This document shows positions 27,265 through 33,618 of a stretch of DNA of 33,618 nucleotides, piece after piece (position 1 is the first letter of the stretch; the number at the start of each line of letters is the position of its first letter). The translations under genes were made by a program, and so were the position numbers. Under the pieces are notes generated by a model. That model was not told the DNA's origin, did no database searches, and saw only the letters and a list, made by a program, of their open reading frames with translations. Source of the stretch: Streptomyces sp. UNOC14_S4 (GTDB lineage Bacteria > Actinomycetota > Actinomycetes > Streptomycetales > Streptomycetaceae); the NCBI RefSeq assembly GCF_020740835.1, contig NZ_JAINFC010000016.1:1-33618 (forward strand), in the 5' to 3' direction.

Positions 27265-27682
27265 GAAGGGGTCCTTCCCTGGAGCGGGCGTCGGCCTGTC
27301 TGGCTCGGCGACCGGTTGTGCTGTCCGGCTGCGGTCTGGCTGTGCGGACCGTGCCGGGGCGGTGGTCCGCCGGTACGGCGGAAGAATCAGTTCATTGGTT
27401 CCGGCGTGAAGAAATGAGGTGAAGACATGACGTATCGACTTCACTCATGTCACCCACGCCGATTCCGGAGCGTGCTCGAAGCTGCTCAGGCAGGCTGCTC
27501 AGGCAGTTTGGGAGGCTCCCGGAAGAAAAGCGGCCCCTGATCGGGACACAGAGCACCGAGCCGATGTGGCTTCGGGTGCAGACTTGAGGTTAACACTACC
27601 GGGTCCCATAAACATTCCCCCTCTCAAGACCGGCAACCGCTATTTTTCGCCGACTCCGGGCGCACCCGGATGTCGGCGCTGG
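27265..27682 (-). promoter_or_regulatory. Long rho leader and promoter region
   Basis: This 418-base region between thrB and rho holds no clear gene. On the minus strand there is GGAAT (27618-27614) with GTT (27594-27592) 19 bases away, close to a sigma-R promoter, and an overlapping TAGTGT -10-like hexamer. Further down are a 13-bp tandem repeat, a 13-codon open frame ([13 protein letters not shown], 27430-27389), and a C-rich, G-poor stretch just before the start. The last could be a Rho loading site for autoregulation, as known for E. coli rho. Confidence 0.45.
27481..27506. repeat. 13-bp perfect tandem repeat in the rho leader
   Basis: GCTGCTCAGGCAG occurs twice head to tail with no spacer and no mismatch. 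Each unit carries a small palindrome (CTGC-TCAG-GCAG). It lies about 220 bases before the rho start. Confidence 0.85.
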
Positions 27683-28597
27683 TCAGGCGAGCGGCAGCAC
27701 GCTCGTCCCCCCGGCGTCGAGGGCCAGCCGGTTGGCCGCCCACCCCTCGCCCGCCAGCCGTGCGACCTCGTCGGCCGCACCGTTCTCGGCCAGCGCGAGC
27801 ACCGTGGGGCCCGCGCCGGAGATGACCGCGGGCACGCCGTCCGCCCGCAGCCTGCCCACCAGGGCCACGCTCTCGGGCATCGCCGGGGCGCGGTACTCCT
27901 GGTGGAGACGGTCCTCGGTGGCCGGAAGCAGCAGCTCGGGGCGCCTGGTCATCGCCTCGACGAGCAGCGCGGCGCGCCCGGCGTTGGCCGCGGCGTCCAC
28001 ATGGGGGACGCTGCGCGGCAGCAGCCCGCGGGCGGTCTCGGTGAGCACCGGCCGCGAGGGCACGAAGACCACCGGAACGATGGAATCCGCGGGGTTCATC
28101 CGAATGGCCCGCGCCACGCCCGACTCCATCCACGCCAAGGTGAAGCCGCCGAGCAGGCAGGCCGCGACATTGTCCGGGTGGCCCTCGATCTCCGTGGCGA
28201 GCTCCAGCAGCGCCGCGTCGTCGAGTTTCTCGGCCCCGCCTATGGTCACGGCGCGGGCGGCGACTATGCCCGCGCAGATGGCGGCCGACGAGGAACCGAG
28301 CCCGCGGCCGTGCGGAATGCGGTTGGCGCAGACGACCTCCAGGCCGCGCGGCTGGCCGCCGAGCAGGTCGAAGGCGGTGCGCAGGGAGCGCACGAGGAGG
28401 TGGCTCTCGTCGCGCGGGAGGGTGTCGGCGCCCTCGCCGGCGATGTCGATGTGCAGCCCGGATTCGGCCACCCGGACCACGACGTCGTCGTAGAGCCCCA
28501 GCGACAGGCCCAGGGCGTCGAAGCCGGGGCCGAGGTTTGCGCTGGTGGCGGGGGTGCGCACGCGGACAGCGGCGGCGCGGAACGCTGGACCGGCCAT
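27683..28597 (-). CDS. thrB: Homoserine kinase
   Basis: A 304-residue GHMP-family kinase that phosphorylates homoserine, the penultimate step to threonine. Motifs: N-terminal TPATSANLGPGFDALGLSL, ATP-binding IPHGRGLGSSSAA (94-106), EGHPDNVAA, and the C-terminal GAGPTVLAL. The ATG at 28597 is chosen as it opens directly into the conserved fold, with AAGGAG 12 bases upstream. A longer frame to 28825 runs through the intergenic hairpin. It lies 273 bases after thrC. Confidence 0.96.
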   Translation of the reverse strand: MAGPAFRAAAVRVRTPATSANLGPGFDALGLSLGLYDDVVVRVAESGLHIDIAGEGADTLPRDESHLLVRSLRTAFDLLGGQPRGLEVVCANRIPHGRGLGSSSAAICAGIVAARAVTIGGAEKLDDAALLELATEIEGHPDNVAACLLGGFTLAWMESGVARAIRMNPADSIVPVVFVPSRPVLTETARGLLPRSVPHVDAAANAGRAALLVEAMTRRPELLLPATEDRLHQEYRAPAMPESVALVGRLRADGVPAVISGAGPTVLALAENGAADEVARLAGEGWAANRLALDAGGTSVLPLA

Positions 28598-28773
28598 CGC
28601 TCGATGACTCTCCTTGGTGTGGCCTCGGCAGGGCGTGCAACGTCCGCAAGGGCCGCGACGGATCGCCGCACGGGGACGGCGGGGGTCTGCGACGGGGCGG
28701 AGTGAGTACAGCCTATCGAAGGAAGGTTCTGCGGCGACATAGGGCGAAGGGGTGTCGCCGGGCTGCTGACTTG

Positions 28774-28814
28774 CGCCGGACGGGCGATGGGGTACCCATT
28801 CAGCCCGTCCGGCG
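28774..28814 (-). terminator. Hairpin between thrC and thrB, Streptomyces repeat-like
   Basis: Perfect 12-bp stem CGCCGGACGGGC/GCCCGTCCGGCG (28774-28785, 28803-28814). The loop itself can form ATGGG-gta-CCCAT (28787-28799). The right arm continues as TTTGAGGAC, making a sequence very common in Streptomyces intergenic DNA. It probably reduces read-through from thrC into thrB. Confidence 0.7.
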
Positions 28815-28870
28815 TTTGAGGACAACGCGGCGAAGCCGTGTTGCGGGGAAACGGCGGGGCGGACGACCGG

Positions 28871-29959
28871 TCAGGCGAGCCCGAGCGCGGCCGCGGCGGC
28901 AGCCGCGGACACCGGCACGGTGAGCGGCTGCGGAGCCCCCGCCACCGCCCAGTCCGGGTCCTTGAGCCCGTTGCCCGTGACCGTACAGACGATGCGCTGC
29001 CCCGGGTCGACCAGGCCGAGCTCGGCCGCCTTGAGCAGGCCCGCCACGCTCGCCGCCGACGCGGGCTCGACGAAGACGCCCTCCTGCGCCGCCAACAGGC
29101 GGTACGCGGCCAGGATCTGGCGGTCGGTCACCTCGTCGATGAGGCCGCCCGATTCGTCGCGCGCCTCCTCGGCGAACCGCCACGACGCGGGGTTGCCGAT
29201 GCGAATGGCGGTGGCGATGGTGTGCGGGTCGCGCACCGGCTCACCGCGCACGATGGGCGCGGAACCGGACGCCTGGAAGCCCCACATGCGCGGCGTGCGC
29301 TCGGCCATGCCGTCCGCGGCGTACTCGCGGTAGCCCCGCCAGTAGGCGGTGATGTTGCCCGCGTTGCCAACAGGCAGGACGTGGATGTCGGGGGCGTCGC
29401 CGAGCGCGTCCACGATCTCGAACGCGGCCGTCTTCTGGCCCTCGATCCGCACCGGGTTCACGGAGTTGACCAGCGCGACGGGGTACTCCTCGGACAGCCC
29501 GCGGGCGAGCGTCAGGCAGTCGTCGAAGTTGCCGTCCACCTGGAGGATGCGCGCGCCGTGGACCAGCGCCTGGCCCATCTTGCCCAGCGCGATCTTGCCC
29601 TGGGGCACCAGGACGGCGCAGACCATGCCCGCCCGTACGGCGTAGGCCGCGGCGGAGGCGGAAGTGTTGCCCGTGGAGGCGCAGATGACGGCCTTCGCGC
29701 CCTCTTCCTTCGCGCGGGTGATGGCCATCGTCATGCCGCGGTCCTTGAAGGACCCGGTCGGGTTCGCGCCCTCGACCTTGAGGTGCACCTCGCAGCCCGT
29801 GCGCTCGGAGAGCACCTGGGCCGGGACGAGCGGCGTGCCGCCCTCGCGCAGGGTGACGACCGGCGTGTCGGCGGAGACGGGGAGCCGGTCGCGGTACTCC
29901 TCGATGATGCCGCGCCACTGGTGGGTGCCGGAGGACCGGAGTCCGTTGCTGGCAGACAT
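28871..29959 (-). CDS. thrC: Threonine synthase
   Basis: A 362-residue PLP-dependent enzyme of fold type II that converts O-phosphohomoserine to threonine. The PLP lysine is Lys72 in [11 protein letters not shown]. The phosphate-binding [14 protein letters not shown] loop and [10 protein letters not shown] are present. It is of the short actinobacterial type and ends in an Ala-rich tail. GGGAG lies upstream of the ATG at 29959. It starts 14 bases after the hom stop, so the two are co-transcribed. Confidence 0.97.
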   Translation of the reverse strand: MSASNGLRSSGTHQWRGIIEEYRDRLPVSADTPVVTLREGGTPLVPAQVLSERTGCEVHLKVEGANPTGSFKDRGMTMAITRAKEEGAKAVICASTGNTSASAAAYAVRAGMVCAVLVPQGKIALGKMGQALVHGARILQVDGNFDDCLTLARGLSEEYPVALVNSVNPVRIEGQKTAAFEIVDALGDAPDIHVLPVGNAGNITAYWRGYREYAADGMAERTPRMWGFQASGSAPIVRGEPVRDPHTIATAIRIGNPASWRFAEEARDESGGLIDEVTDRQILAAYRLLAAQEGVFVEPASAASVAGLLKAAELGLVDPGQRIVCTVTGNGLKDPDWAVAGAPQPLTVPVSAAAAAAALGLA

Positions 29960-29973
29960 TGCTTCGTTGCTCC

Positions 29974-31266
29974 CTATTCGCCTTCGACCCGCATGATGCT
30001 CGCGACACCGCGGACCGTGTCCAGCTTGCGCAGCGCCGCGACGGTCGCCGAGAGGGCGGCGTCGGGGGCGCGGTGCGTGACGACGACGAGCGACGCCTCG
30101 CCGTCCTTGCCCGTCTGGCGGACCGTGTCGATCGACACGTCGTGCGCCGCGAAGACCGTGGCGACCTGGGCGAGGACACCCGGCCGGTCGGCCACGTCGA
30201 GGCTGATGTGGTAGCGCGTGACCACCTCGCCCATGGGGCTCACGGGCAGCCGCGTGTAGGCGGACTCGCCGGGTCCGGTCGTCCCGGCGACCTTGTTCCG
30301 GCAGACGGCGACGAGGTCGCCGAGGACCGCGGAGGCGGTGGGCGAGCCACCGGCCCCGGGGCCGTAGAACATCAGCCGTCCGGCGGCCTCGGCCTCGACG
30401 AACACCGCGTTGTACGCCTCGCGGACGGAGGCCAGCGGGTGGCTGAGCGGGATCATGGCCGGATGCACGCGGGCGGTGACGGACCGCCCGTCGGCGGCGC
30501 GCTCGCAGATGGCGAGGAGCTTGATGGTGCAGCCCATCTGCTTCGCCGACGCGAAGTCCGCCGCGGTGACCTCCGTCATGCCCTCGCGATGGACGTCGTC
30601 GAGGCGCACCCGGGTGTGGAAGGCGATCCCGGCGAGGATCGCGGCCTTGGCGGCGGCGTCGAAGCCCTCGACGTCGGCGGTCGGGTCGGCCTCGGCGTAG
30701 CCGAGCGCGGTGGCCTCGTCCAGCGCCTCGGAGTAGCCCGCGCCGCTGGTGTCCATCTTGTCGAGGATGAAGTTGGTGGTGCCGTTGACGATGCCGAGCA
30801 CCCGGTTCACCTTGTCGCCCGCGAGGGACTCGCGCAGCGGGCGGACGAGCGGGATGGCGCCCGCGACGGCGGCCTCGTAGTAGAGGTCCGCGCCGTGCGC
30901 CTCCGCGGTGGCGTGCAGCGCGGCGCCGTCCCCGGCGAGCAGCGCCTTGTTGGCGGAGACGACGCTCGCGCCGTGCTCGAAGGCGGTGGTGATGAGGGTG
31001 CGGGCGGGCTCGATGCCACCGATGACCTCGACGACCACGTCGATGTCGCCACGTTTGACGAGCGCGGTGGCGTCGGTGGTGATCAGCTCCTGCGGCACGC
31101 CCTCGCGGACGCGGTCGGGACGGCGCACCGCGATGCCGGCGAGCTCGACCGGCGCGCCGATGCGCGCCGCGAGGTCGTCGGCGTGCGTCGTCATGATGCG
31201 CGTCACCTCAGAGCCGACCACTCCACAGCCCAGCAGCGCCACCTTCAGCGGACGCGTACGCATCAT
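29974..31266 (-). CDS. hom: Homoserine dehydrogenase
   Basis: A 430-residue enzyme that reduces aspartate semialdehyde to homoserine. The N-terminal Rossmann motif is [11 protein letters not shown] (11-21). The catalytic domain has SANKALLAG and [11 protein letters not shown]...[13 protein letters not shown]. The C-terminal ACT domain (about 354-430, [16 protein letters not shown]) confers threonine feedback control in relatives. The ATG at 31266 (or the next codon at 31263) is chosen because GAGG lies just upstream; an ATG at 31287 lacks a ribosome binding site. It lies 107 bases after lysA. Confidence 0.96.
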   Translation of the reverse strand: MMRTRPLKVALLGCGVVGSEVTRIMTTHADDLAARIGAPVELAGIAVRRPDRVREGVPQELITTDATALVKRGDIDVVVEVIGGIEPARTLITTAFEHGASVVSANKALLAGDGAALHATAEAHGADLYYEAAVAGAIPLVRPLRESLAGDKVNRVLGIVNGTTNFILDKMDTSGAGYSEALDEATALGYAEADPTADVEGFDAAAKAAILAGIAFHTRVRLDDVHREGMTEVTAADFASAKQMGCTIKLLAICERAADGRSVTARVHPAMIPLSHPLASVREAYNAVFVEAEAAGRLMFYGPGAGGSPTASAVLGDLVAVCRNKVAGTTGPGESAYTRLPVSPMGEVVTRYHISLDVADRPGVLAQVATVFAAHDVSIDTVRQTGKDGEASLVVVTHRAPDAALSATVAALRKLDTVRGVASIMRVEGE

Positions 31267-31314
31267 CCGACCTCGTTTCTCATACATCTCGGTAGGGCAC
31301 CAGTCTCACTCACC

Positions 31315-31339
31315 GGACGGGGGTTTCCCGCCCCCGTCC
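31315..31339. other. Hairpin in the lysA-hom gap beside an AT-rich tract
   Basis: Perfect 9-bp stem GGACGGGGG/CCCCCGTCC (31315-31323, 31331-31339) with a seven-base loop. On the plus strand a T-rich run (31351-31368, TTTTGCTTTATTTTTT) follows after 12 bases. On the minus strand the AT-rich tract comes directly after the lysA stop. Confidence 0.65.
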
Positions 31340-31373
31340 AGCATTCGAGACTTTTGCTTTATTTTTTACCTTG

Positions 31374-32762
31374 TCAGCCGACGTCGAGCCGGAGGAGGTC
31401 GTCCTCGGTCTCGCGCCGGACGATCACCCGCGCCTGCCCGTCCCGGACGGCGACGACCGGCGGGCGGAGGGCGTGGTTGTAGTTGCTCGCCATGGAGCGG
31501 CAGTAGGCGCCGGTCGCGGGGACGGCGAGCAGGTCGCCGGGGGCGAGGTCGGCGGGGAGGAAGGCGTCGCGCACGACGATGTCACCGGACTCGCAGTGCT
31601 TGCCGACGACGCGGGAGAGCATCGGCTCGGCGGTGGAGGTACGGGAGACGAGCGCGACGCTGTACTCGGCGTCGTAGAGCGCGGTGCGGATGTTGTCGGA
31701 CATGCCGCCGTCGACGCTCACGTAGGTGCGCAGGCCGGGCAGGTCCTTGACGGTGCCGACCTCGTAGAGGGTGAAGGTGGTCGGGCCGGCGATGGCACGG
31801 CCGGGCTCGACGGACAGCCGCGGCACGGCGAGCCCGGCGGCGGCGCACTCGCGGGTGACGATCTCGCGCAGGGAGACGGCGATCTCGCGCGGCTCGCGCG
31901 GGTCGTCGTCGGAGGTGTAGGCGATGCCGAGGCCGCCGCCGAGGTCGATCTCGGGCAGCTCGACGCCGTGCTCGTCGCGGACGTCCTTGAGCAGGCCGAC
32001 GACGCGGTGCGCGGCGACCTCGAAGCCCGAGGTGTCGAAGATCTGCGAGCCGATGTGGGAGTGGATGCCGACGAGCTCCAGGCCGTCGAGCTTCAGCGCG
32101 CGGCGCACGGCCTCGGCGGCCTGTCCCCCGGCGAGGGCGAGGCCGAACTTCTGGTCCTCGTGGGCGGTCGCGATGAACTCGTGGGTGTGCGCCTCGACGC
32201 CGACGGTCACCCGGATCAGGACGCGCTGGCGCTTGCCGAGCCGCTCCGCGATGCGCGCGACGCGGACGATCTCCTGGAAGGAGTCGAGGACGATCCGGCC
32301 GACGCCCGCCTCGATCGCGCGGGTGATCTCCTGGGTGGACTTGTTGTTGCCGTGCAGCGCGATGCGCTCGGCGGGCATGCCCGCGGACAGGGCGGTGGCG
32401 AGCTCGCCCTCGGAGCAGACGTCGAGGTTGAGGTCCTCCTCGTGCAGCCAGCGGACGACGGCGCGGGAGAGGAAGGCCTTGCCCGCGTAGAAGACGTCGG
32501 CGTCGGTGAAGGCGTCGCGCCAGGCCCGGCAGCGGGCGCGGAAGTCGTCCTCGTCGAGGAAGTAGGCCGGGGTGCCGAACTCCTCGGCGAGCTCGGTGAC
32601 CTTGATACCGCCGACGGTGACCACGCCGTCGGCGTCCCGCGCGACCGTACGGGCCCATACGCGCGGGTCGAGCGCGTTGAGGTCGGCGGGCGGGGCCGCG
32701 TAGTGGCCCTCGGGGAGGACGTCGGCGTAGCGGGGCCCGGCGGGGTGTGCGGAACGGCTCAT
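31374..32762 (-). CDS. lysA: Diaminopimelate decarboxylase
   Basis: A 462-residue PLP enzyme of the alanine-racemase fold that decarboxylates meso-diaminopimelate to lysine. The PLP lysine is Lys95 ([10 protein letters not shown]). Other motifs are HIGSQI, the phosphate-binding [16 protein letters not shown], and the active-site GKHCESGD from the other subunit. The ATG at 32762 is chosen with GAGGAG upstream; the open frame continues to 32912 inside nrtL and is not real. It lies 14 bases after nrtL, so the two form an operon. Confidence 0.97.
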   Translation of the reverse strand: MSRSAHPAGPRYADVLPEGHYAAPPADLNALDPRVWARTVARDADGVVTVGGIKVTELAEEFGTPAYFLDEDDFRARCRAWRDAFTDADVFYAGKAFLSRAVVRWLHEEDLNLDVCSEGELATALSAGMPAERIALHGNNKSTQEITRAIEAGVGRIVLDSFQEIVRVARIAERLGKRQRVLIRVTVGVEAHTHEFIATAHEDQKFGLALAGGQAAEAVRRALKLDGLELVGIHSHIGSQIFDTSGFEVAAHRVVGLLKDVRDEHGVELPEIDLGGGLGIAYTSDDDPREPREIAVSLREIVTRECAAAGLAVPRLSVEPGRAIAGPTTFTLYEVGTVKDLPGLRTYVSVDGGMSDNIRTALYDAEYSVALVSRTSTAEPMLSRVVGKHCESGDIVVRDAFLPADLAPGDLLAVPATGAYCRSMASNYNHALRPPVVAVRDGQARVIVRRETEDDLLRLDVG

Positions 32763-32776
32763 GGCTCTGAATCTCC

Positions 32777-33601
32777 TCAGAGGTGTGCGGGTGCGGTGAT
32801 GCCGAGCTGGTGGAGGCCGTCGGCCAGCACCGTGCCCGTGGCCTCGGCGAGGGCCAGGCGGGCGCGGTGGACGGCCAAGGGTTTCTCCCCTCCGCTCGGC
32901 AGCGTGGGACACGCGGCCTGCCAGCGGAGGAAGGCATCAGCGAGACGTTCGAGATGGCGGGCGAGCCGCTCGGGGGCCCGGGTGGCGGTGACCCGCGAAT
33001 GGTCCGCGAGCCCGGCGAGGACGGGGGCCGCGTCCTCGTCCATGAGGTCCCCGAGGTCCCCCGGCTCGGGGCCGAAGCCCAGGTCGTGGGCGTTGCGCAG
33101 CAGGGCCCGGGTACGGGCGTGGGCGTAGCGGACGCGGAAGAGGGGGTTGCTCTCGCGCTGGACGAGAAGCAGGTCGCGGGGGACGCCCGGGGGGCTGACG
33201 AGGCTCCAGCGGGCGGCGTCGCCCCCGAGCCGCGCGACGAGCTCCGCCGGGGGCTCGCCGAGGACGGGCGGGCTCGGCCGCATACCGAGGACGTCCCGTA
33301 CGAGCTGTACGTACGAGGAGCCCTCCAGCGTGATGTTGAGGAAGCCGGGCCCGGCGATGTCGACGCGGGCGATACCGGGCTCGGCGACGAGCCGGCGGCG
33401 CAGCACTTCGGCGACCTCGGGAGCGGGGCGGCCGCTGTCCTGGGCGATGCGCAGGGCGACGTTGGTGGCGTAGTCGCCGCACCCGGGGTGCGGGGGGACA
33501 CGCACGGTGACCCGGTCGGGGACGACGGCGCTCAGCTCGTCGGCCTCGATGGCGCGGCGCACCGTGTGCAGAACGGTGCGGGTGAGATCGGCGGGGGTCA
33601 C
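32777..33601 (-). CDS. nrtL: ArgS-related anticodon-binding protein NrtL
   Basis: A 274-residue relative of arginyl-tRNA synthetase that lacks the catalytic core. The N-terminal ArgS additional domain is recognisable by [13 protein letters not shown] (42-54) and [10 protein letters not shown] (83-92). After residue 120 the sequence jumps to the ArgS helical anticodon-binding (DALR) region: [29 protein letters not shown] (149-168) and a C-terminal helix bundle. The HIGH and KMSK motifs are absent, so it cannot aminoacylate. It occupies the position of argS in the argS-lysA operon of mycobacteria and corynebacteria. The role is unknown; tRNA binding is an inference. The GTG at 33601 has no ribosome binding site but has a -10-like hexamer seven bases upstream. 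Confidence 0.88.
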   Translation of the reverse strand: MTPADLTRTVLHTVRRAIEADELSAVVPDRVTVRVPPHPGCGDYATNVALRIAQDSGRPAPEVAEVLRRRLVAEPGIARVDIAGPGFLNITLEGSSYVQLVRDVLGMRPSPPVLGEPPAELVARLGGDAARWSLVSPPGVPRDLLLVQRESNPLFRVRYAHARTRALLRNAHDLGFGPEPGDLGDLMDEDAAPVLAGLADHSRVTATRAPERLARHLERLADAFLRWQAACPTLPSGGEKPLAVHRARLALAEATGTVLADGLHQLGITAPAHL

Positions 33602-33608
33602 GGGGTCA

Positions 33609-33614
33609 AGCCTA
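33609..33614 (-). promoter_or_regulatory. Putative -10 element of leaderless nrtL-lysA transcript
   Basis: TAGGCT on the minus strand ends seven bases before the nrtL GTG. Sequence and spacing are the same as for the adenosyltransferase gene at 2281. The -35 region lies outside the window. Confidence 0.45.
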
Positions 33615-33618
33615 GGGG

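Noticed and set aside
24508..27417. A 969-codon plus-strand open frame opposite rho and the LCP gene
   Set aside because: It is antisense to two clear conserved genes, has low-complexity composition and arises because high-GC third positions remove stops on the opposite strand. No ribosome binding site was seen.

Overview
This is about 33.6 kb of a very GC-rich actinobacterial chromosome, almost certainly Streptomyces. Three things point there: protein sequences typical of that genus, many GTG/TTG starts, and a gene order matching the conserved actinobacterial block argS-lysA-hom-thrC-thrB-rho-rpmE-prfA-prmC-tsaC-wecA-atpIBEFHAGDC-DUF2550 (Rv1292 to Rv1312 in Mycobacterium tuberculosis, mentioned from memory). 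Most genes lie on the minus strand, so the biological reading order runs from high to low coordinates.

Layout, high to low. (1) 33601-27683: nrtL (a core-less ArgS relative), lysA, hom, thrC, thrB, giving the lysine/threonine branch of the aspartate pathway. (2) 27264-23348: rho with a long leader and an Arg/Gly-rich insert, an LCP-family cell-wall ligase, and ribosomal protein L31 behind a sigma-R-type promoter. (3) 23245-19883: prfA, prmC, tsaC and a low-molecular-weight phosphatase-like protein whose catalytic Cys is Ser. (4) 19594-16861: a divergent SHMT paralogue and a WecA-like GlcNAc-1-phosphate transferase. (5) 16607-8775: the complete nine-gene ATP synthase operon atpIBEFHAGDC, with a Rex-box-like site upstream of atpI and intercistronic hairpins, followed by a DUF2550 gene. 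(6) 3698-8055 on the plus strand: a chitinase locus chiS-chiR-chiC, with the 12-bp direct repeats of Streptomyces chitinase promoters overlapping the end of chiR. (7) 272-3520: a membrane protein, a PduO-type cobalamin adenosyltransferase, a 3-hydroxybutyryl-CoA dehydrogenase, a STAS-domain protein, and the N-terminus of an unrecognised gene cut by the window edge.

Functional links. Homoserine/threonine synthesis feeds TsaC, which uses threonine. PrmC methylates the GGQ motif of PrfA two genes away. WecA-like and LCP proteins would act at the start and the end of wall-glycopolymer assembly. The Rex-like site would tie ATP synthase to NADH/NAD+ balance, and the sigma-R-like site would tie L31 to thiol stress.

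Most of the window is conserved core. No CRISPR array, prophage, insertion sequence, rRNA or tRNA was seen. I did not find a clear undescribed multi-gene system. The most unusual items are the Cys-to-Ser phosphatase relative translationally coupled to tsaC, the substituted SHMT paralogue, the degenerate ArgS in the argS position, and several strong non-coding structures: a compound hairpin at 19774-19824, a 13-bp tandem repeat in the rho leader, and an AT-rich island in the lysA-hom gap.
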